54,862 nt of DNA from a bacterium (GTDB taxonomy: Bacteria; Hydrothermota; DG-26; JAUXAN01). The notes below the pieces were generated by a model. It saw only the letters and a list, made by a program, of their open reading frames with translations, ran no database searches and was not told where the DNA came from. Both the position numbers and the translations under genes were made by a program. The stretch is taken from positions 1 through 54,862 of the forward strand of contig JAUXAN010000012.1 of NCBI GenBank assembly GCA_030619885.1. Reading direction: 5' to 3'. Below are positions 25,054-33,878 of this stretch, piece after piece (positions within the stretch are counted from its first letter, which is position 1; each line of letters opens with the position of its first letter).

Positions 25054-25781
25054 CAAAAAATTGTGGTTATCCCAAGGGTTTCCTTCTGTATTTCTATGAT
25101 TTCTGATATACCCTTCTGGGCAAGTTCAATCATCTCATTCAGTTTCTCTTTTGGAAGAGGACGTCCTTCAGCAGTACCTTGAATTTCGACCAATTCAAAC
25201 CTATCTGTCATACATACATTCATATCTACATCGGCACGAAAATCCTCCTCATAAGTCAAATCTAAAATTAAATCATTACCCAACATTCCTACCGATATGG
25301 CTGCTATCACATTTTTAATCGGGTTCACTCCAATAATCCTCTTTTTGAATAGAGAGTTGACCGCATCGTAGAGGGCGCAGAAAGCCCCGCTTATTGCAAG
25401 CGTTCGAGTCCCTCCATCAGCCTGAATCACATCACAGTCAATTATTATTGTGCGAGATCCAATGGCATCCAGATCGATTCCTGCTCGTAGTGCCCTTCCT
25501 ATCATCCTTTGAATTTCCAGACTCCTTCCTGCAACTCTCATAGTGGGTCTAACTATTCTTTCTTTTGAAGACCTCGGAATCATTCCATACTCGGCGGTCA
25601 GCCACCCCTGTTTTGTATCACGAAGGAAAGACGGAACCTTATCCTCTACAGTTGCTGATATTACTAATTTCGTATTCCCTGCCTCTATGAGGCAAGAACC
25701 TTCTGCATATTTCAGAAGATTTCTCTCTATCTTTATCAGGCGGAGCTGGTCGAATTTTCTCTTATCTTCTCTTTTAAACAT
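25053..25781 (-). CDS. rph: Ribonuclease PH
   Basis: 242 residues, a phosphorolytic 3'-5' exoribonuclease trimming tRNA 3' ends. Conserved blocks: GWLTAEYGMIPRSS, RSLEIQRMIGRALRAGIDL, DCDVIQADGGTRTLAISGA, DMNVCMTD and EIQGTAEGRPL. ATG 25781 is chosen because the family begins close to the DQLRLIKIE strand; a TTG at 25796 would add five residues. It overlaps murI by 8 nt and is cotranscribed with queD and queE, so the operon combines tRNA processing and modification. Confidence 0.95.
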   Translation of the reverse strand: MFKREDKRKFDQLRLIKIERNLLKYAEGSCLIEAGNTKLVISATVEDKVPSFLRDTKQGWLTAEYGMIPRSSKERIVRPTMRVAGRSLEIQRMIGRALRAGIDLDAIGSRTIIIDCDVIQADGGTRTLAISGAFCALYDAVNSLFKKRIIGVNPIKNVIAAISVGMLGNDLILDLTYEEDFRADVDMNVCMTDRFELVEIQGTAEGRPLPKEKLNEMIELAQKGISEIIEIQKETLGITTIF

Positions 25782-26565
25782 ATCGCTCAATCTCAATCAT
25801 TTTCACTCTGTTCACTCTCTTACCCAAAAATTTCTTACTCAAATGAATAAAATTTGGTGAGAGATCGGACAGAAAGATCTCAAGGTTTGCAGATTTACTT
25901 TTTGAGTTTTTGAGTACAGACTCAAGTTCTTCGGCTACACAGCTTCCACTATCAATAAGTTTCACTTCACTACCGATGATTTTTCTTATTACAGGTTTTA
26001 GAAGTGGATAGTGTGTGCATCCCAATACCACTGTGTCTACTCTTGCTCTTAAGATGGGAGTAAGATATTCACTTACTATCGTATGGGTAGCATCCTTTTC
26101 GATATACCCCTCTTCTGCCAGTGGAACGAAGAGTGGACATGCACGGGAGAATACCCTGATTCCATTATTTAGCGATTTAATAGTCTTCTCATAAGCCCTG
26201 CTTTTTATAGTAGCCACAGTTCCTATTATCCCCACTCTATTATTTTTTGAAACAGATACCGCCTTTCTACAGGCGGGTCCAATCACACCAATTATTGGCA
26301 CCTTGAATGTTGCTTTCAATTTATCGAGGCAGACCGAAGAGACGGTATTGCATGCAGCTACTATAAATTCTACTCCCTTTGAGAGGAGAAATATCGTGTC
26401 TTGAATCGCATACTTCGTTATTATCTCTTTCGATTTACTTCCATAGGGCACCCTCGCTGTATCACCAAAATAGATGATAGGGAGATTTGGAAACCTTCTC
26501 ACAAGTTCTTTTACGACTGTGAGCCCGCCTATCCCTGAATCGAAGACACCGATTGTTCTTTTCAT
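25774..26565 (-). CDS. murI: Glutamate racemase
   Basis: 263 residues. It makes D-glutamate for peptidoglycan. The two catalytic cysteines lie in AACNTVSS and LGCTHYPLL; the aspartate is in GVFDSGIGGLTV. Length and motif order are normal. It overlaps the amidase gene by 4 nt and rph by 8 nt. With the amidase, DivIVA-domain protein and SmpB it forms a growth/envelope-linked operon. Confidence 0.95.
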   Translation of the reverse strand: MKRTIGVFDSGIGGLTVVKELVRRFPNLPIIYFGDTARVPYGSKSKEIITKYAIQDTIFLLSKGVEFIVAACNTVSSVCLDKLKATFKVPIIGVIGPACRKAVSVSKNNRVGIIGTVATIKSRAYEKTIKSLNNGIRVFSRACPLFVPLAEEGYIEKDATHTIVSEYLTPILRARVDTVVLGCTHYPLLKPVIRKIIGSEVKLIDSGSCVAEELESVLKNSKSKSANLEIFLSDLSPNFIHLSKKFLGKRVNRVKMIEIERYV

Positions 26566-28028
26566 GAAGATAATCTTGTCTCGTATTTCTCTTTAAATCT
26601 CTTAATCCCTTTGAAGATACCTTCTGCAATTTTTTGTTTGAATCTTTTCGTGCGAAGTAGTCTCTCCTCCTCCCTATGTGAAATAAAGGCACACTCTACC
26701 AGCACACTTGGCATATACGCTCCATTTAAGACGAAGAATCCTGCCTGGTTCATTCCACGATTTAGAATTCTCAATCTTTTTACAAGTTCTTCCTGTATCA
26801 TTTCTGCCAGTTCACTCGACTCGGTCAAAAATTCGTTCTGTGCAAGGTCCCATAGAATTAACGAAACATCATCGAAGTTTTCGGTTTCTTCCATATCGAA
26901 TTTTATTGAGGCGTTTTCACGTGCTGCAACAGCCCTCGCCTCATCTGTCTTCGCTGTTGATAGAAAGTAGGTCTCTACCCCCCTCGAGTTCCTTTGCCAC
27001 CTTGGAGAAGCATTGCAGTGGATCGATATAAATAGATCAGCGTAATTCTCGTTGGCAATCTCCGTCCGTTGTTGAAGGGCGATGAGGGTATCTGTTTCTC
27101 TCGTCATAATCACTTCTACACCCAATTTTCCTTCCAGGAGTTTCTTTAAAATTTTTGATATGGTAAGGTTCGCATCCTTTTCGTAATATCCTCGTGGTCC
27201 CACCGCTCCAGGGTCTATACCTCCATGTCCAGGATCAATGACTATCTTGTGTATCTTACCAAAATCAGTTTTAACGATAGCTGGTCTCTTTGGTCTTAAC
27301 GGCTCAAGTTTAACTTCTTTTGAAAGGGTGAGATGTATAATGGGAGGGTCTTTATAGAGATATGCGCGGAATGCCCTGGTCTTTTTATTCAGGGTAAACC
27401 AGAGTTTAACGGCATTTTCAAGTTGTTCAAACTCTACACCTTCTATCATACCCACAGGTTCTGCCCCAGAAATCCGCTCTGGAGCTACTGCACCATATAT
27501 TTTCAATCCAAGTTTACCCGGCTTTGTTGGGTCCGTCATAAATCTGAGTGGCGAGTCGAGGTATATCTTGACTTTAGTCTCTTCGTCTAACTCGAATATC
27601 GTAATCTTCTTAAGATTTGAGGTCTTTTTCTGTATCAAAAGTTCCTGTTTTTCCCTATCCCATAAGAAACTAAATTTAAGGAGGGTAAAAATTTTATTCA
27701 TAAATTGAATAGGTAAAAACGGCTGCTGATTAAGAAATAGAACCTCACAGGGAAGGTTTATGAATGAACTGTCAAATTTTACGAAGGGATTGTCTGGAAA
27801 AAAGACAAGAGTATGGGTTTTACACAAAAATTCTACTCTTTCAACTTCTTTTTGATATGTAAGGTCTGCACCAACTATTTTTGCAAGGTCATCTATACCT
27901 ATACACTGGTATCCATCAATCGTTACACTCCCAATCTCGTATCTATTTTTATCGTATGTAACCCATACGGTTGATGCCTCTGCTTTTAATAATGTAAGGA
28001 ATAAGAGCAAAAATTTCAGATACCTCAC
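26562..28028 (-). CDS. N-acetylmuramoyl-L-alanine amidase (Amidase_3/AmiC type)
   Basis: 488 residues: signal peptide (1-18, ends LLKAEAS), an N-terminal copper-amine-oxidase-like/AMIN-type beta region (about 20-240), then a zinc-dependent Amidase_3 domain (about 258-480). Zinc ligands are in VIDPGHGGIDPGAVG, with the Glu in YEKDANL, and in FISIHCNAS; the catalytic Glu is in PSVLVECAFIS. It cleaves peptide stems from glycan in the periplasm during cell division. It overlaps both smpB and murI by 4 nt. Confidence 0.92.
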   Translation of the reverse strand: MRYLKFLLLFLTLLKAEASTVWVTYDKNRYEIGSVTIDGYQCIGIDDLAKIVGADLTYQKEVERVEFLCKTHTLVFFPDNPFVKFDSSFINLPCEVLFLNQQPFLPIQFMNKIFTLLKFSFLWDREKQELLIQKKTSNLKKITIFELDEETKVKIYLDSPLRFMTDPTKPGKLGLKIYGAVAPERISGAEPVGMIEGVEFEQLENAVKLWFTLNKKTRAFRAYLYKDPPIIHLTLSKEVKLEPLRPKRPAIVKTDFGKIHKIVIDPGHGGIDPGAVGPRGYYEKDANLTISKILKKLLEGKLGVEVIMTRETDTLIALQQRTEIANENYADLFISIHCNASPRWQRNSRGVETYFLSTAKTDEARAVAARENASIKFDMEETENFDDVSLILWDLAQNEFLTESSELAEMIQEELVKRLRILNRGMNQAGFFVLNGAYMPSVLVECAFISHREEERLLRTKRFKQKIAEGIFKGIKRFKEKYETRLSS

Positions 28029-28486
28029 CAGCGTTCCTTTCTTCTCCTTTTAGTGCGCTCTTCTATTTCCCGCATCTGAATCCTTTTTTTAATCGTCTCC
28101 CTTTTATCTCTCTGTCTTTTCCCACGAGCAATGGCGAGTTCTACCTTTGCTATACCTCTACGATTAAAATATATGGACAGCGGGATTAAGGTCAGTCCCC
28201 TCTCTTTTGTCTTTCCATAAAGTTTTTTAATCTCTGAGCGATGAATTAGTAATTTTTTTGCTCTTTTGGGGTCATGGGTTATATATCCGCTATGTTCATA
28301 CCGGGGTATATGTACATCGTGCAGCCATAACTCGCTATTTTCGATACTGCTGTATCCACCTTCAAGACTCACCCTACCTTCCCTCAGAGATTTAACCTCT
28401 GTTCCTTTTAACTCAATCCCTGTCTCAAGTTTTTCAATAATGAAGTAATTATATAAAGCCTTCCTGTTTGTTGCAACGGTTTTCAT
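28025..28486 (-). CDS. smpB: SsrA-binding protein
   Basis: 153 residues. It binds tmRNA and brings it to stalled ribosomes. The OB-fold signature LKGTEVKSLREGRVSLEG, the HDPKRAKKLLIHRSEI block and a basic C-terminal tail (ERTKRRRKERW) that enters the mRNA channel are all present. No tmRNA gene is apparent in this window. It overlaps divIVA and the amidase by 4 nt each. Confidence 0.96.
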   Translation of the reverse strand: MKTVATNRKALYNYFIIEKLETGIELKGTEVKSLREGRVSLEGGYSSIENSELWLHDVHIPRYEHSGYITHDPKRAKKLLIHRSEIKKLYGKTKERGLTLIPLSIYFNRRGIAKVELAIARGKRQRDKRETIKKRIQMREIEERTKRRRKERW

Positions 28487-29037
28487 TTATCGAAGAGCGA
28501 GGCAAGTCCCTTCGCATCTTCTTCTACTTTAGGAGGTTCTACAATACGGACTCTCTTTGGTTTTTTTTCTGCACGCTCTTCCTTTAGCAGTGGTTTTTCT
28601 TCTGATTCCAGTATCTTCAATTGAGATTCAAGAAGGCTCTTAAAACGCGCCACAAAACTCATTTTTGCATTTTCAAGAGCGGCTATTTCAGATTTCAAAG
28701 ACGACAGTTTCATCCTCGCCTCTTCAAGCATTGCTTCCGATTTCATACTGGCATTCATCAAAGCAAGTTCTGCCTCTTTTTCAGCATTCCGTCTCAACTC
28801 ATCGGTAGTGCGCTGTGCACTGGTAAGGGTATCCTGCAAGGTCTTCTCCATCCTTCGATAGTCATCTACCTTGGTATCCAAATCTCTCATCTTCTCTGTC
28901 AATCCTGTGTTCTCTTTTATCAACTCTTCCATCTCTTCAGCAACCATATCTAAGAAGGCTTGAATTTCATGGGGATCGAACCCCCTCATTACTTTTTTAA
29001 ACTCCTGCTTTCTTACATCTAAAGGTGTTATCTTCAA
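28483..29037 (-). CDS. divIVA: DivIVA-domain protein
   Basis: 184 residues. The N-terminal DivIVA domain begins ITPLDVRKQEFKKVMRGFDP, with the characteristic FDPHEIQAFLD segment, then a coiled coil (about 30-150) and a charged tail. Such proteins mark curved membrane or division sites, or act like GpsB. The first gene of a seven-gene chain. The start codon is TTG 29037, 4 nt after AAGGAGGTG, the best Shine-Dalgarno in the window. Confidence 0.88.
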   Translation of the reverse strand: MKITPLDVRKQEFKKVMRGFDPHEIQAFLDMVAEEMEELIKENTGLTEKMRDLDTKVDDYRRMEKTLQDTLTSAQRTTDELRRNAEKEAELALMNASMKSEAMLEEARMKLSSLKSEIAALENAKMSFVARFKSLLESQLKILESEEKPLLKEERAEKKPKRVRIVEPPKVEEDAKGLASLFDK

Positions 29038-29065
29038 TTAGCACCTCCTTAACGATTATATTAAC

Positions 29066-29093
29066 ATATTACAATTAAAAATAATATTGTCAA
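29066..29093 (-). promoter_or_regulatory. Promoter of the divIVA-smpB-...-queE operon
   Basis: Minus strand: TTGACA (29093-29088), 16-bp spacer, TAATAT (29071-29066). Unlike several others here, it leaves a leader of about 22 nt carrying AAGGAGGTG. Confidence 0.75.
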
Positions 29094-29112
29094 GGGTTTA
29101 GAGCGGTCTTTA

Positions 29113-29886
29113 TCACTCACCTAAGAATGATCTCCTGACTTCATCATTCCCAAGTAGATTTTTTCCGGTATCCTCCAGGGCAATTTCACCGATTTTGAAA
29201 ACATATCCTCGATCAGCGTATTCCAATGCCATCCTTGCATTCTGTTCCACTAATAAAACAGTAGTTCCATTTTTGTTTATCTCTTTTATCTTTTCAAATA
29301 CATCCTCTACATAATTGGGAGAAAGTCCCAGAGAAGGCTCATCAAGTAACAGCAGTTTAGGTTTGAGCATAAGAGCCCTTCCAATAGCTAACATCTGCTG
29401 TTCTCCGCTTGATAGTGTTCCAGCCCTCTGTTTTCGCCTCTGCTTAAGCACAGGAAACAGGTCGAACACTTTATTTAATCTGTCTGACAATTGACTACTA
29501 TCAACTGAAAATTGTGTATAAAAGCCCATCTCCAGATTCTCCAAAACGGTCATCGTTGGAAAAACCCTTCTTCCTTCAGGGACAAGAGAAATTCCTTTTT
29601 TAACCAAATCATGGGGAGGCACATTCTTTATAGATTTTCCTCTGAAGGTCACATCCCCAGTTTTTATCTCACCCTCGGTTGCTTTGAGCAAACCACAGAT
29701 TGCTTTTAATGCTGTAGACTTTCCCGCTCCATTAGGTCCAATCAAAGCTACAATCTCTCCTTCGTTGACTACAAGAGAGATATTATTTAGAGCCTGAACC
29801 ATTCCGTAATACACCGTCAAATCCTGCACCTGTAAAAGAGTCATTGGTAATTGGTTATTAGTTATTTGTAATTGGTTATCAGTCAT
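29113..29886 (-). CDS. livF: Branched-chain amino-acid ABC transporter ATPase LivF
   Basis: 257 residues from 29886 (243 from ATG 29844). Walker [13 protein letters not shown], signature [11 protein letters not shown], Walker [14 protein letters not shown], and the LivF-typical [18 protein letters not shown]. The first 14 residues ([14 protein letters not shown]) and an internal stretch ([14 protein letters not shown], about 123-136) are encoded by the dispersed 'ttggttattagt/cagttgtcag' repeats and are not typical of LivF, whose homologues have a shorter loop there. It is the last gene of livHMGF. AGGGA before 29886 supports the repeat-encoded start; 29844 fits the family better. Confidence 0.93.
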   Translation of the reverse strand: MTDNQLQITNNQLPMTLLQVQDLTVYYGMVQALNNISLVVNEGEIVALIGPNGAGKSTALKAICGLLKATEGEIKTGDVTFRGKSIKNVPPHDLVKKGISLVPEGRRVFPTMTVLENLEMGFYTQFSVDSSQLSDRLNKVFDLFPVLKQRRKQRAGTLSSGEQQMLAIGRALMLKPKLLLLDEPSLGLSPNYVEDVFEKIKEINKNGTTVLLVEQNARMALEYADRGYVFKIGEIALEDTGKNLLGNDEVRRSFLGE

Positions 29887-30751
29887 TTGTGTTTTCCCTA
29901 TCGACCATTGACGATTGATTATTAACCCTTTTTCCCAGATATGCTTCGATTACCTTTTCATTTCTTACTATCTTATTAGGTGTTCCCTCGGCGATTTTCT
30001 GTCCGTAATTTAATACAATAACCTTATCTGAAATACCCATTACTACTTTCATATCGTGCTCGATAAAAAGAATAGTTTTGCCTTCATCTCTTAACTTCTG
30101 GAGTATATCAAGTATCTTCATCCTCATTTCAGGAAAGACACCAGCAGTAGGTTCATCCAGGAGTAGAAGTTCTGCTCCAGTTGCCAGTGCTCTTGCAAGT
30201 TCCAAGAGTCTTCTTTGCCCGTGAGAGAGATTCTCCGCCAAATCGTCTTTCTTGTCTTCAATACCCACCAGTCCAAGATATTCCAATGCTCTATTCCTAT
30301 TTTCTACCTCCTCATTTTTCATAGTTTTTGACTGGAGTAATGCCAAGAAAAGGCTTTCCCCTTTCTTATATTTGGTGGCAAGTAACATATTTTCCATAAC
30401 GGTAATTTGTGGAAACAGTCTGATATTTTGGAATGTCCGCGAGATGCCCATTCTTGCTATTTTGTGAGGAGACAGATAGGTAATATTAGTATCTTTGAAA
30501 TTCACTTCTCCATGCATTGGTCTTAAGAATCCAGACACTATGTTGAAAACCGTAGTCTTCCCTGCTCCATTAGGACCTACCAAAGCATTTATAGTACTTC
30601 TCTCGACAGAGAAGGATAGGTCATCAACAGCCACAAGACCGTCAAACTCCTTGGTCAGATTCTGCGTTTGCAGAATAGTGTTTAGTTGTCGGTATTCAGT
30701 GTTCAGTTCTTGTCTTCCCTGATCACTGTCTACTGATTTCTGACCACTCAT
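29879..30751 (-). CDS. livG: Branched-chain amino-acid ABC transporter ATPase LivG
   Basis: 290 residues. Walker [17 protein letters not shown], the LivG motif [20 protein letters not shown], signature [15 protein letters not shown], Walker [11 protein letters not shown]. The first 28 residues ([20 protein letters not shown] and on) and the last 13 ([12 protein letters not shown]) are encoded by the dispersed 'cagttgtcag' repeat. The ATG overlaps the livM stop (ATGA), with GGGGAGG upstream, so translation really seems to begin in the repeat-derived part. Confidence 0.94.
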   Translation of the reverse strand: MSGQKSVDSDQGRQELNTEYRQLNTILQTQNLTKEFDGLVAVDDLSFSVERSTINALVGPNGAGKTTVFNIVSGFLRPMHGEVNFKDTNITYLSPHKIARMGISRTFQNIRLFPQITVMENMLLATKYKKGESLFLALLQSKTMKNEEVENRNRALEYLGLVGIEDKKDDLAENLSHGQRRLLELARALATGAELLLLDEPTAGVFPEMRMKILDILQKLRDEGKTILFIEHDMKVVMGISDKVIVLNYGQKIAEGTPNKIVRNEKVIEAYLGKRVNNQSSMVDRENTND

Positions 30752-31617
30752 TTAAAACGATACCTCCCCATTATACCTTGTGGTCTTTTTATCATAAGGA
30801 CTATTAATAAAAGCCCATATATCATCTGTCTTGTTTGGGCAGCAATGGAACTCGGCATCCCCAAAAACCTCAAAAGTTCGGGAAAGACTACAAGGATTGT
30901 TGCTCCAACTATTGAACCGGTAATACTTCCCATTCCTCCAAAGATGACCATCAAGAGAATTGTTATTGACTCCATTACTGTAAAACTTGAAGGGTCGATA
31001 AATGTGATGTAATGGGCATAAAGAGAGCCAGCAATGGCGGCAAAGAAAGCACCGATTATGAAGACCAGTAATTTGTGCTTTGCAGTATCCTTGCCCATTG
31101 CCTCCGATGCGATTTCATCTTCCCTTATAGACCTTAAGATTCTTCCAAACGGTGAATTTACAATCCTCCTCATAACAAATATGGTGACCCATACAAACAC
31201 TCCAACTAAAATCAGATAAAGCCATATTTCTGACAACTGGACACCAAACACTGAAAACTGTGGAATTCCCGGGAGTCCCATTGGTCCCCTTGTAACAGAA
31301 ACCCAATTTTTTGCAATAGAATAGACAATGACTCCCAGCCCAAATGTTGTTAACGCAAGATAATCCCCTTTCAACCTGAGTGATGGGTAACCTATTACCA
31401 CTCCTAAAAGTGCTCCAGCACAAGCCCCTATTATTAATCCTATCCAGGGTGAAACGCCAAAATTCAAGGCAAGCAAACTTGAGACATACGCTCCAATACA
31501 CGAAAAAGCCGCATGCCCAAGAGTAGGGAGCCCAGTATAGCCGACTATTAGATTAAGGCTCAATGTTAATATAATATAGATACCAGATATGACAAGAATA
31601 TGCAGTAAATATTCCAT
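30748..31617 (-). CDS. livM: Branched-chain amino-acid ABC transporter permease LivM
   Basis: 289 residues, about eight TM helices. The diagnostic loop [20 protein letters not shown] and the ATPase-coupling region [16 protein letters not shown] are present, as is [15 protein letters not shown] periplasmic loop, [15 protein letters not shown] (about 118-132), has nucleotides resembling the 'cagttttcag/cagttgtcag' repeats seen in livF, but this loop is naturally variable. It overlaps livG by 4 nt. Confidence 0.94.
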   Translation of the reverse strand: MEYLLHILVISGIYIILTLSLNLIVGYTGLPTLGHAAFSCIGAYVSSLLALNFGVSPWIGLIIGACAGALLGVVIGYPSLRLKGDYLALTTFGLGVIVYSIAKNWVSVTRGPMGLPGIPQFSVFGVQLSEIWLYLILVGVFVWVTIFVMRRIVNSPFGRILRSIREDEIASEAMGKDTAKHKLLVFIIGAFFAAIAGSLYAHYITFIDPSSFTVMESITILLMVIFGGMGSITGSIVGATILVVFPELLRFLGMPSSIAAQTRQMIYGLLLIVLMIKRPQGIMGRYRFK

Positions 31618-31621
31618 GATT

Positions 31622-31702
31622 TTAGGTAGCAGTTATCAGTAATTGGTTATTAGTCATTCATCCCCCATCTACTGGTTATTGGAAAGTAATTATTAGTCAT
31701 CC
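31622..31702 (+). repeat. Cluster of 'ttggttattagt' dispersed repeats
   Basis: The + strand reads cagttatcagtaattggtta then tattagtcattc, a gap, and ctggttattggaaag and on. The family recurs at 29838-29927 (livF start and livG end), 31997-32025, 46738-46775, 47241-47265 and 47306-47328, and inside livF, livG and livH. Confidence 0.75.
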
Positions 31703-31993
31703 GTTTACTTCAAAGTCTTCGCTATCTTCAAGTATTTCCTTAATTTTTTCCTTCAGCATCTCCGTTTCTTGCTCACTTTTTACTTCATCAATCCTTGAAT
31801 TGAGATTAAGGTCTTGAAAAGTTTTCTTGATTTTTCTTAAAAAGAAACCCGATCCGCCCTTTTGTACTTTTCCATATGCATTACCATCTTTGTATAAATG
31901 TGCATATCCTCTGTAATCTACTAAAGTAGCAACATAACGTTCTTTTGAAGGCACTTCATCTTTCAAAAGGTTTTTATATCTTACCCATTTCAT
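31697..31993 (-). CDS. Hypothetical protein inside the liv operon
   Basis: 98 residues from ATG 31993 (GGGAGG 5 nt upstream). Unrecognised: WVRYKNLLKDEVPSKERYVA, a glycine-containing turn (YAHLYKDGNAYGKVQKGGSG) and a coiled C-terminus. No TM or signal peptide. It sits between livH and livM in the same direction, bounded by dispersed repeats on both sides, and has no known Liv transporter role. It is probably a late insertion. Confidence 0.6.
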   Translation of the reverse strand: MKWVRYKNLLKDEVPSKERYVATLVDYRGYAHLYKDGNAYGKVQKGGSGFFLRKIKKTFQDLNLNSRIDEVKSEQETEMLKEKIKEILEDSEDFEVNG

Positions 31994-32027
31994 ATTACCT
32001 CCCAATTACTGACTATTGACCATTTTT

Positions 32028-32915
32028 TTACTTCGTTCCCAAAATCCCTCTTGGTCTTACTAAGAGAAAGATTATCAGTATAGCAAAGGCGATACTATCT
32101 TTCCATCCAGCCGAGATCTTCCAAATACCAAGATTTTCAGCCAATCCCAGAAAAAATCCACCGAACATTGCTCCTGGGATACTGCCAATCCCACCAATTA
32201 TGGATGCTATTATTCCTTTCAAGAGAACACTAAAGCCCATTGTTGGCTCTATATTTGTCTCTAATGAAATAAGGATGCCTGCTGCACCAGCAAGAACAGA
32301 GCCTATGACAAAAGATGCGAGTATAGTCTTTTCAGGATTTATCCCCACAACTGATGCCGCAATAGGGTCATCTGAAACTGCCCTCATCGCCTTTCCCAAT
32401 TTAGTCCTCTGAATAAAGAGCCATAGTATAACTAATAACAAACCGCTAACAACTAATATTAGAATTTGAATATCAGTAATTACCGCTCCAAGGAAGTGAT
32501 GCCCTTCTTTAATTGGGCCGGTTCTTAAGGTAAGAATCTGATTTCCATAGATGAGAGCGATAAGGTTCTGGATAAAGATAAAAACCCCAAAAGAGGCTAA
32601 TAAAAATATCAGATTCGATGCTTTCCTTTGTCTCAAAGGATAATAGACCAACTTATTGATCACTACTCCCAATGCTCCAGCCCCAACTACTCCTACAAAA
32701 ACTGCAAAAATCCATACGAATATTGACACCTGACCACTGACATCTGACAATTGTTCTCTGGCAACTGTATACGCCAGATACGCCCCTGCCGTATAGACAA
32801 CCCCATGGGCAAAATGGAAGAACTTGACGGTCCGATAGATAACCGTAAAGCCTAAAGCAACAAGGGCATAAATGCTTCCTGCGATAATACCATTAACAAT
32901 TAGTTGTGGAATCAT
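32028..32915 (-). CDS. livH: Branched-chain amino-acid ABC transporter permease LivH
   Basis: 295 residues from ATG 32915 (GAGAGG upstream), the usual start at MIPQLIVNGIIAGSIYALVA. About eight TM helices; the motif RAVSDDPIAASVVGINPEKT contacts the ATPases, and GGIGSIPGAMFGG is conserved. A loop, AREQLSDVSGQVSIFVW (about 61-77), corresponds to 'tgaccactgacatctgacaa' on the plus strand, a dispersed-repeat phrase, and is longer than usual for LivH. The livK gene is 12.7 kb upstream. Confidence 0.94.
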   Translation of the reverse strand: MIPQLIVNGIIAGSIYALVALGFTVIYRTVKFFHFAHGVVYTAGAYLAYTVAREQLSDVSGQVSIFVWIFAVFVGVVGAGALGVVINKLVYYPLRQRKASNLIFLLASFGVFIFIQNLIALIYGNQILTLRTGPIKEGHHFLGAVITDIQILILVVSGLLLVILWLFIQRTKLGKAMRAVSDDPIAASVVGINPEKTILASFVIGSVLAGAAGILISLETNIEPTMGFSVLLKGIIASIIGGIGSIPGAMFGGFFLGLAENLGIWKISAGWKDSIAFAILIIFLLVRPRGILGTK

Positions 32916-33040
32916 CCTCTCACCTCTGACAACCAAAAACTAACAGATAACATCCCTACTTTGATTATTTTAGAAAAAGGCTTTGATGATTTAGGCAAAT
33001 AGTTGAGCCTTGCCATACATTCTATCTAACTATGCAATAT

Positions 33041-33874
33041 TTATGTCACGGATATTCCAAGCTTTAGTTCAATTTTTCCCTTCAAAACATCAATAAAATC
33101 GTTGATATCAGGCATTGGTTGTTTTGTAAAGGCAGTTAGCAAATTCTTAATTGTTGATGACCTCTTGTAAACTCTCTTCAACTTATAAATACTCCCTTCC
33201 TTGAACAAATTGTAAACAAAAAATATAGTTGCATTATTTTGGGAGTAACCAAGGTTAGATAAATTAAATCTGTTTACCATATTTTCAAAAACATACCTTT
33301 GAGATATCCAAAATATCTTTTTATTCCACTTTTGTATAACCTGTCCTTTATATAACATTTGGATATATGCTAATTTGATAGTGTTATATGTGTTCATTCC
33401 ATAGTTATATCTATTCTTTGAGACATCAGCTCCATTTAAAAAATCTTTTAGAGCTTCAACCAATTTTCCCGTCTGGGTGGTTGAATCGGTTTGAAACTCA
33501 ACGACACAGAAATCTTCTATTTCACTGCTAATAGGCTTGTGTTTTACCAGAACAAAATCAAAATTTCCAACCTTGAATAATCCAACTTCCTTAAATAATA
33601 GAACATTGTCAGTAGAGCCAAAATATTCATTACATACATCTGTAAAGACTTTGTTACCCTGTAAGAATCTATTTGGGCAGATTGCGATTTTACTTCCTTT
33701 GTGTAAAACCGAGCATACTCCCATTGGAAAAGAAATGGTTCGACTTTGTTTATCACATTTTTTATTCATAAATGGACACCAGAATTTAGTTCTATTTCGC
33801 AGTACCTTTCTGTTTTTGTTTTCAATAGGATATCCAAATATTTCAATCGGATAATGAGAATTATTGCTTGTCAT
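33041..33874 (-). CDS. NotI-like type II restriction endonuclease
   Basis: 277 residues. The N-terminus has a four-cysteine site, C33, C40, C54 and C66 (WCPFMNKKC...GVCSV...CPNRF), and the opening PIEIFGYPI typical of the NotI family, whose cysteines hold an iron atom. The probable catalytic core is D106 (NFDFVLV) and E126-x-Q128 (VVEFQTD), an E-x-Q variant of PD-(D/E)xK. Paired 4 nt downstream of a SAM DNA methyltransferase, as in type II restriction-modification systems. Its target site cannot be inferred reliably; NotI itself cuts an eight-base GC site. Confidence 0.82.
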   Translation of the reverse strand: MTSNNSHYPIEIFGYPIENKNRKVLRNRTKFWCPFMNKKCDKQSRTISFPMGVCSVLHKGSKIAICPNRFLQGNKVFTDVCNEYFGSTDNVLLFKEVGLFKVGNFDFVLVKHKPISSEIEDFCVVEFQTDSTTQTGKLVEALKDFLNGADVSKNRYNYGMNTYNTIKLAYIQMLYKGQVIQKWNKKIFWISQRYVFENMVNRFNLSNLGYSQNNATIFFVYNLFKEGSIYKLKRVYKRSSTIKNLLTAFTKQPMPDINDFIDVLKGKIELKLGISVT

Positions 33875-33878
33875 AATT

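Noticed and set aside
29838-29927. Possible CRISPR-like or VNTR array at the livF/livG junction
   Set aside because: The repeats are short, degenerate and irregularly spaced, and match the dispersed intergenic family.
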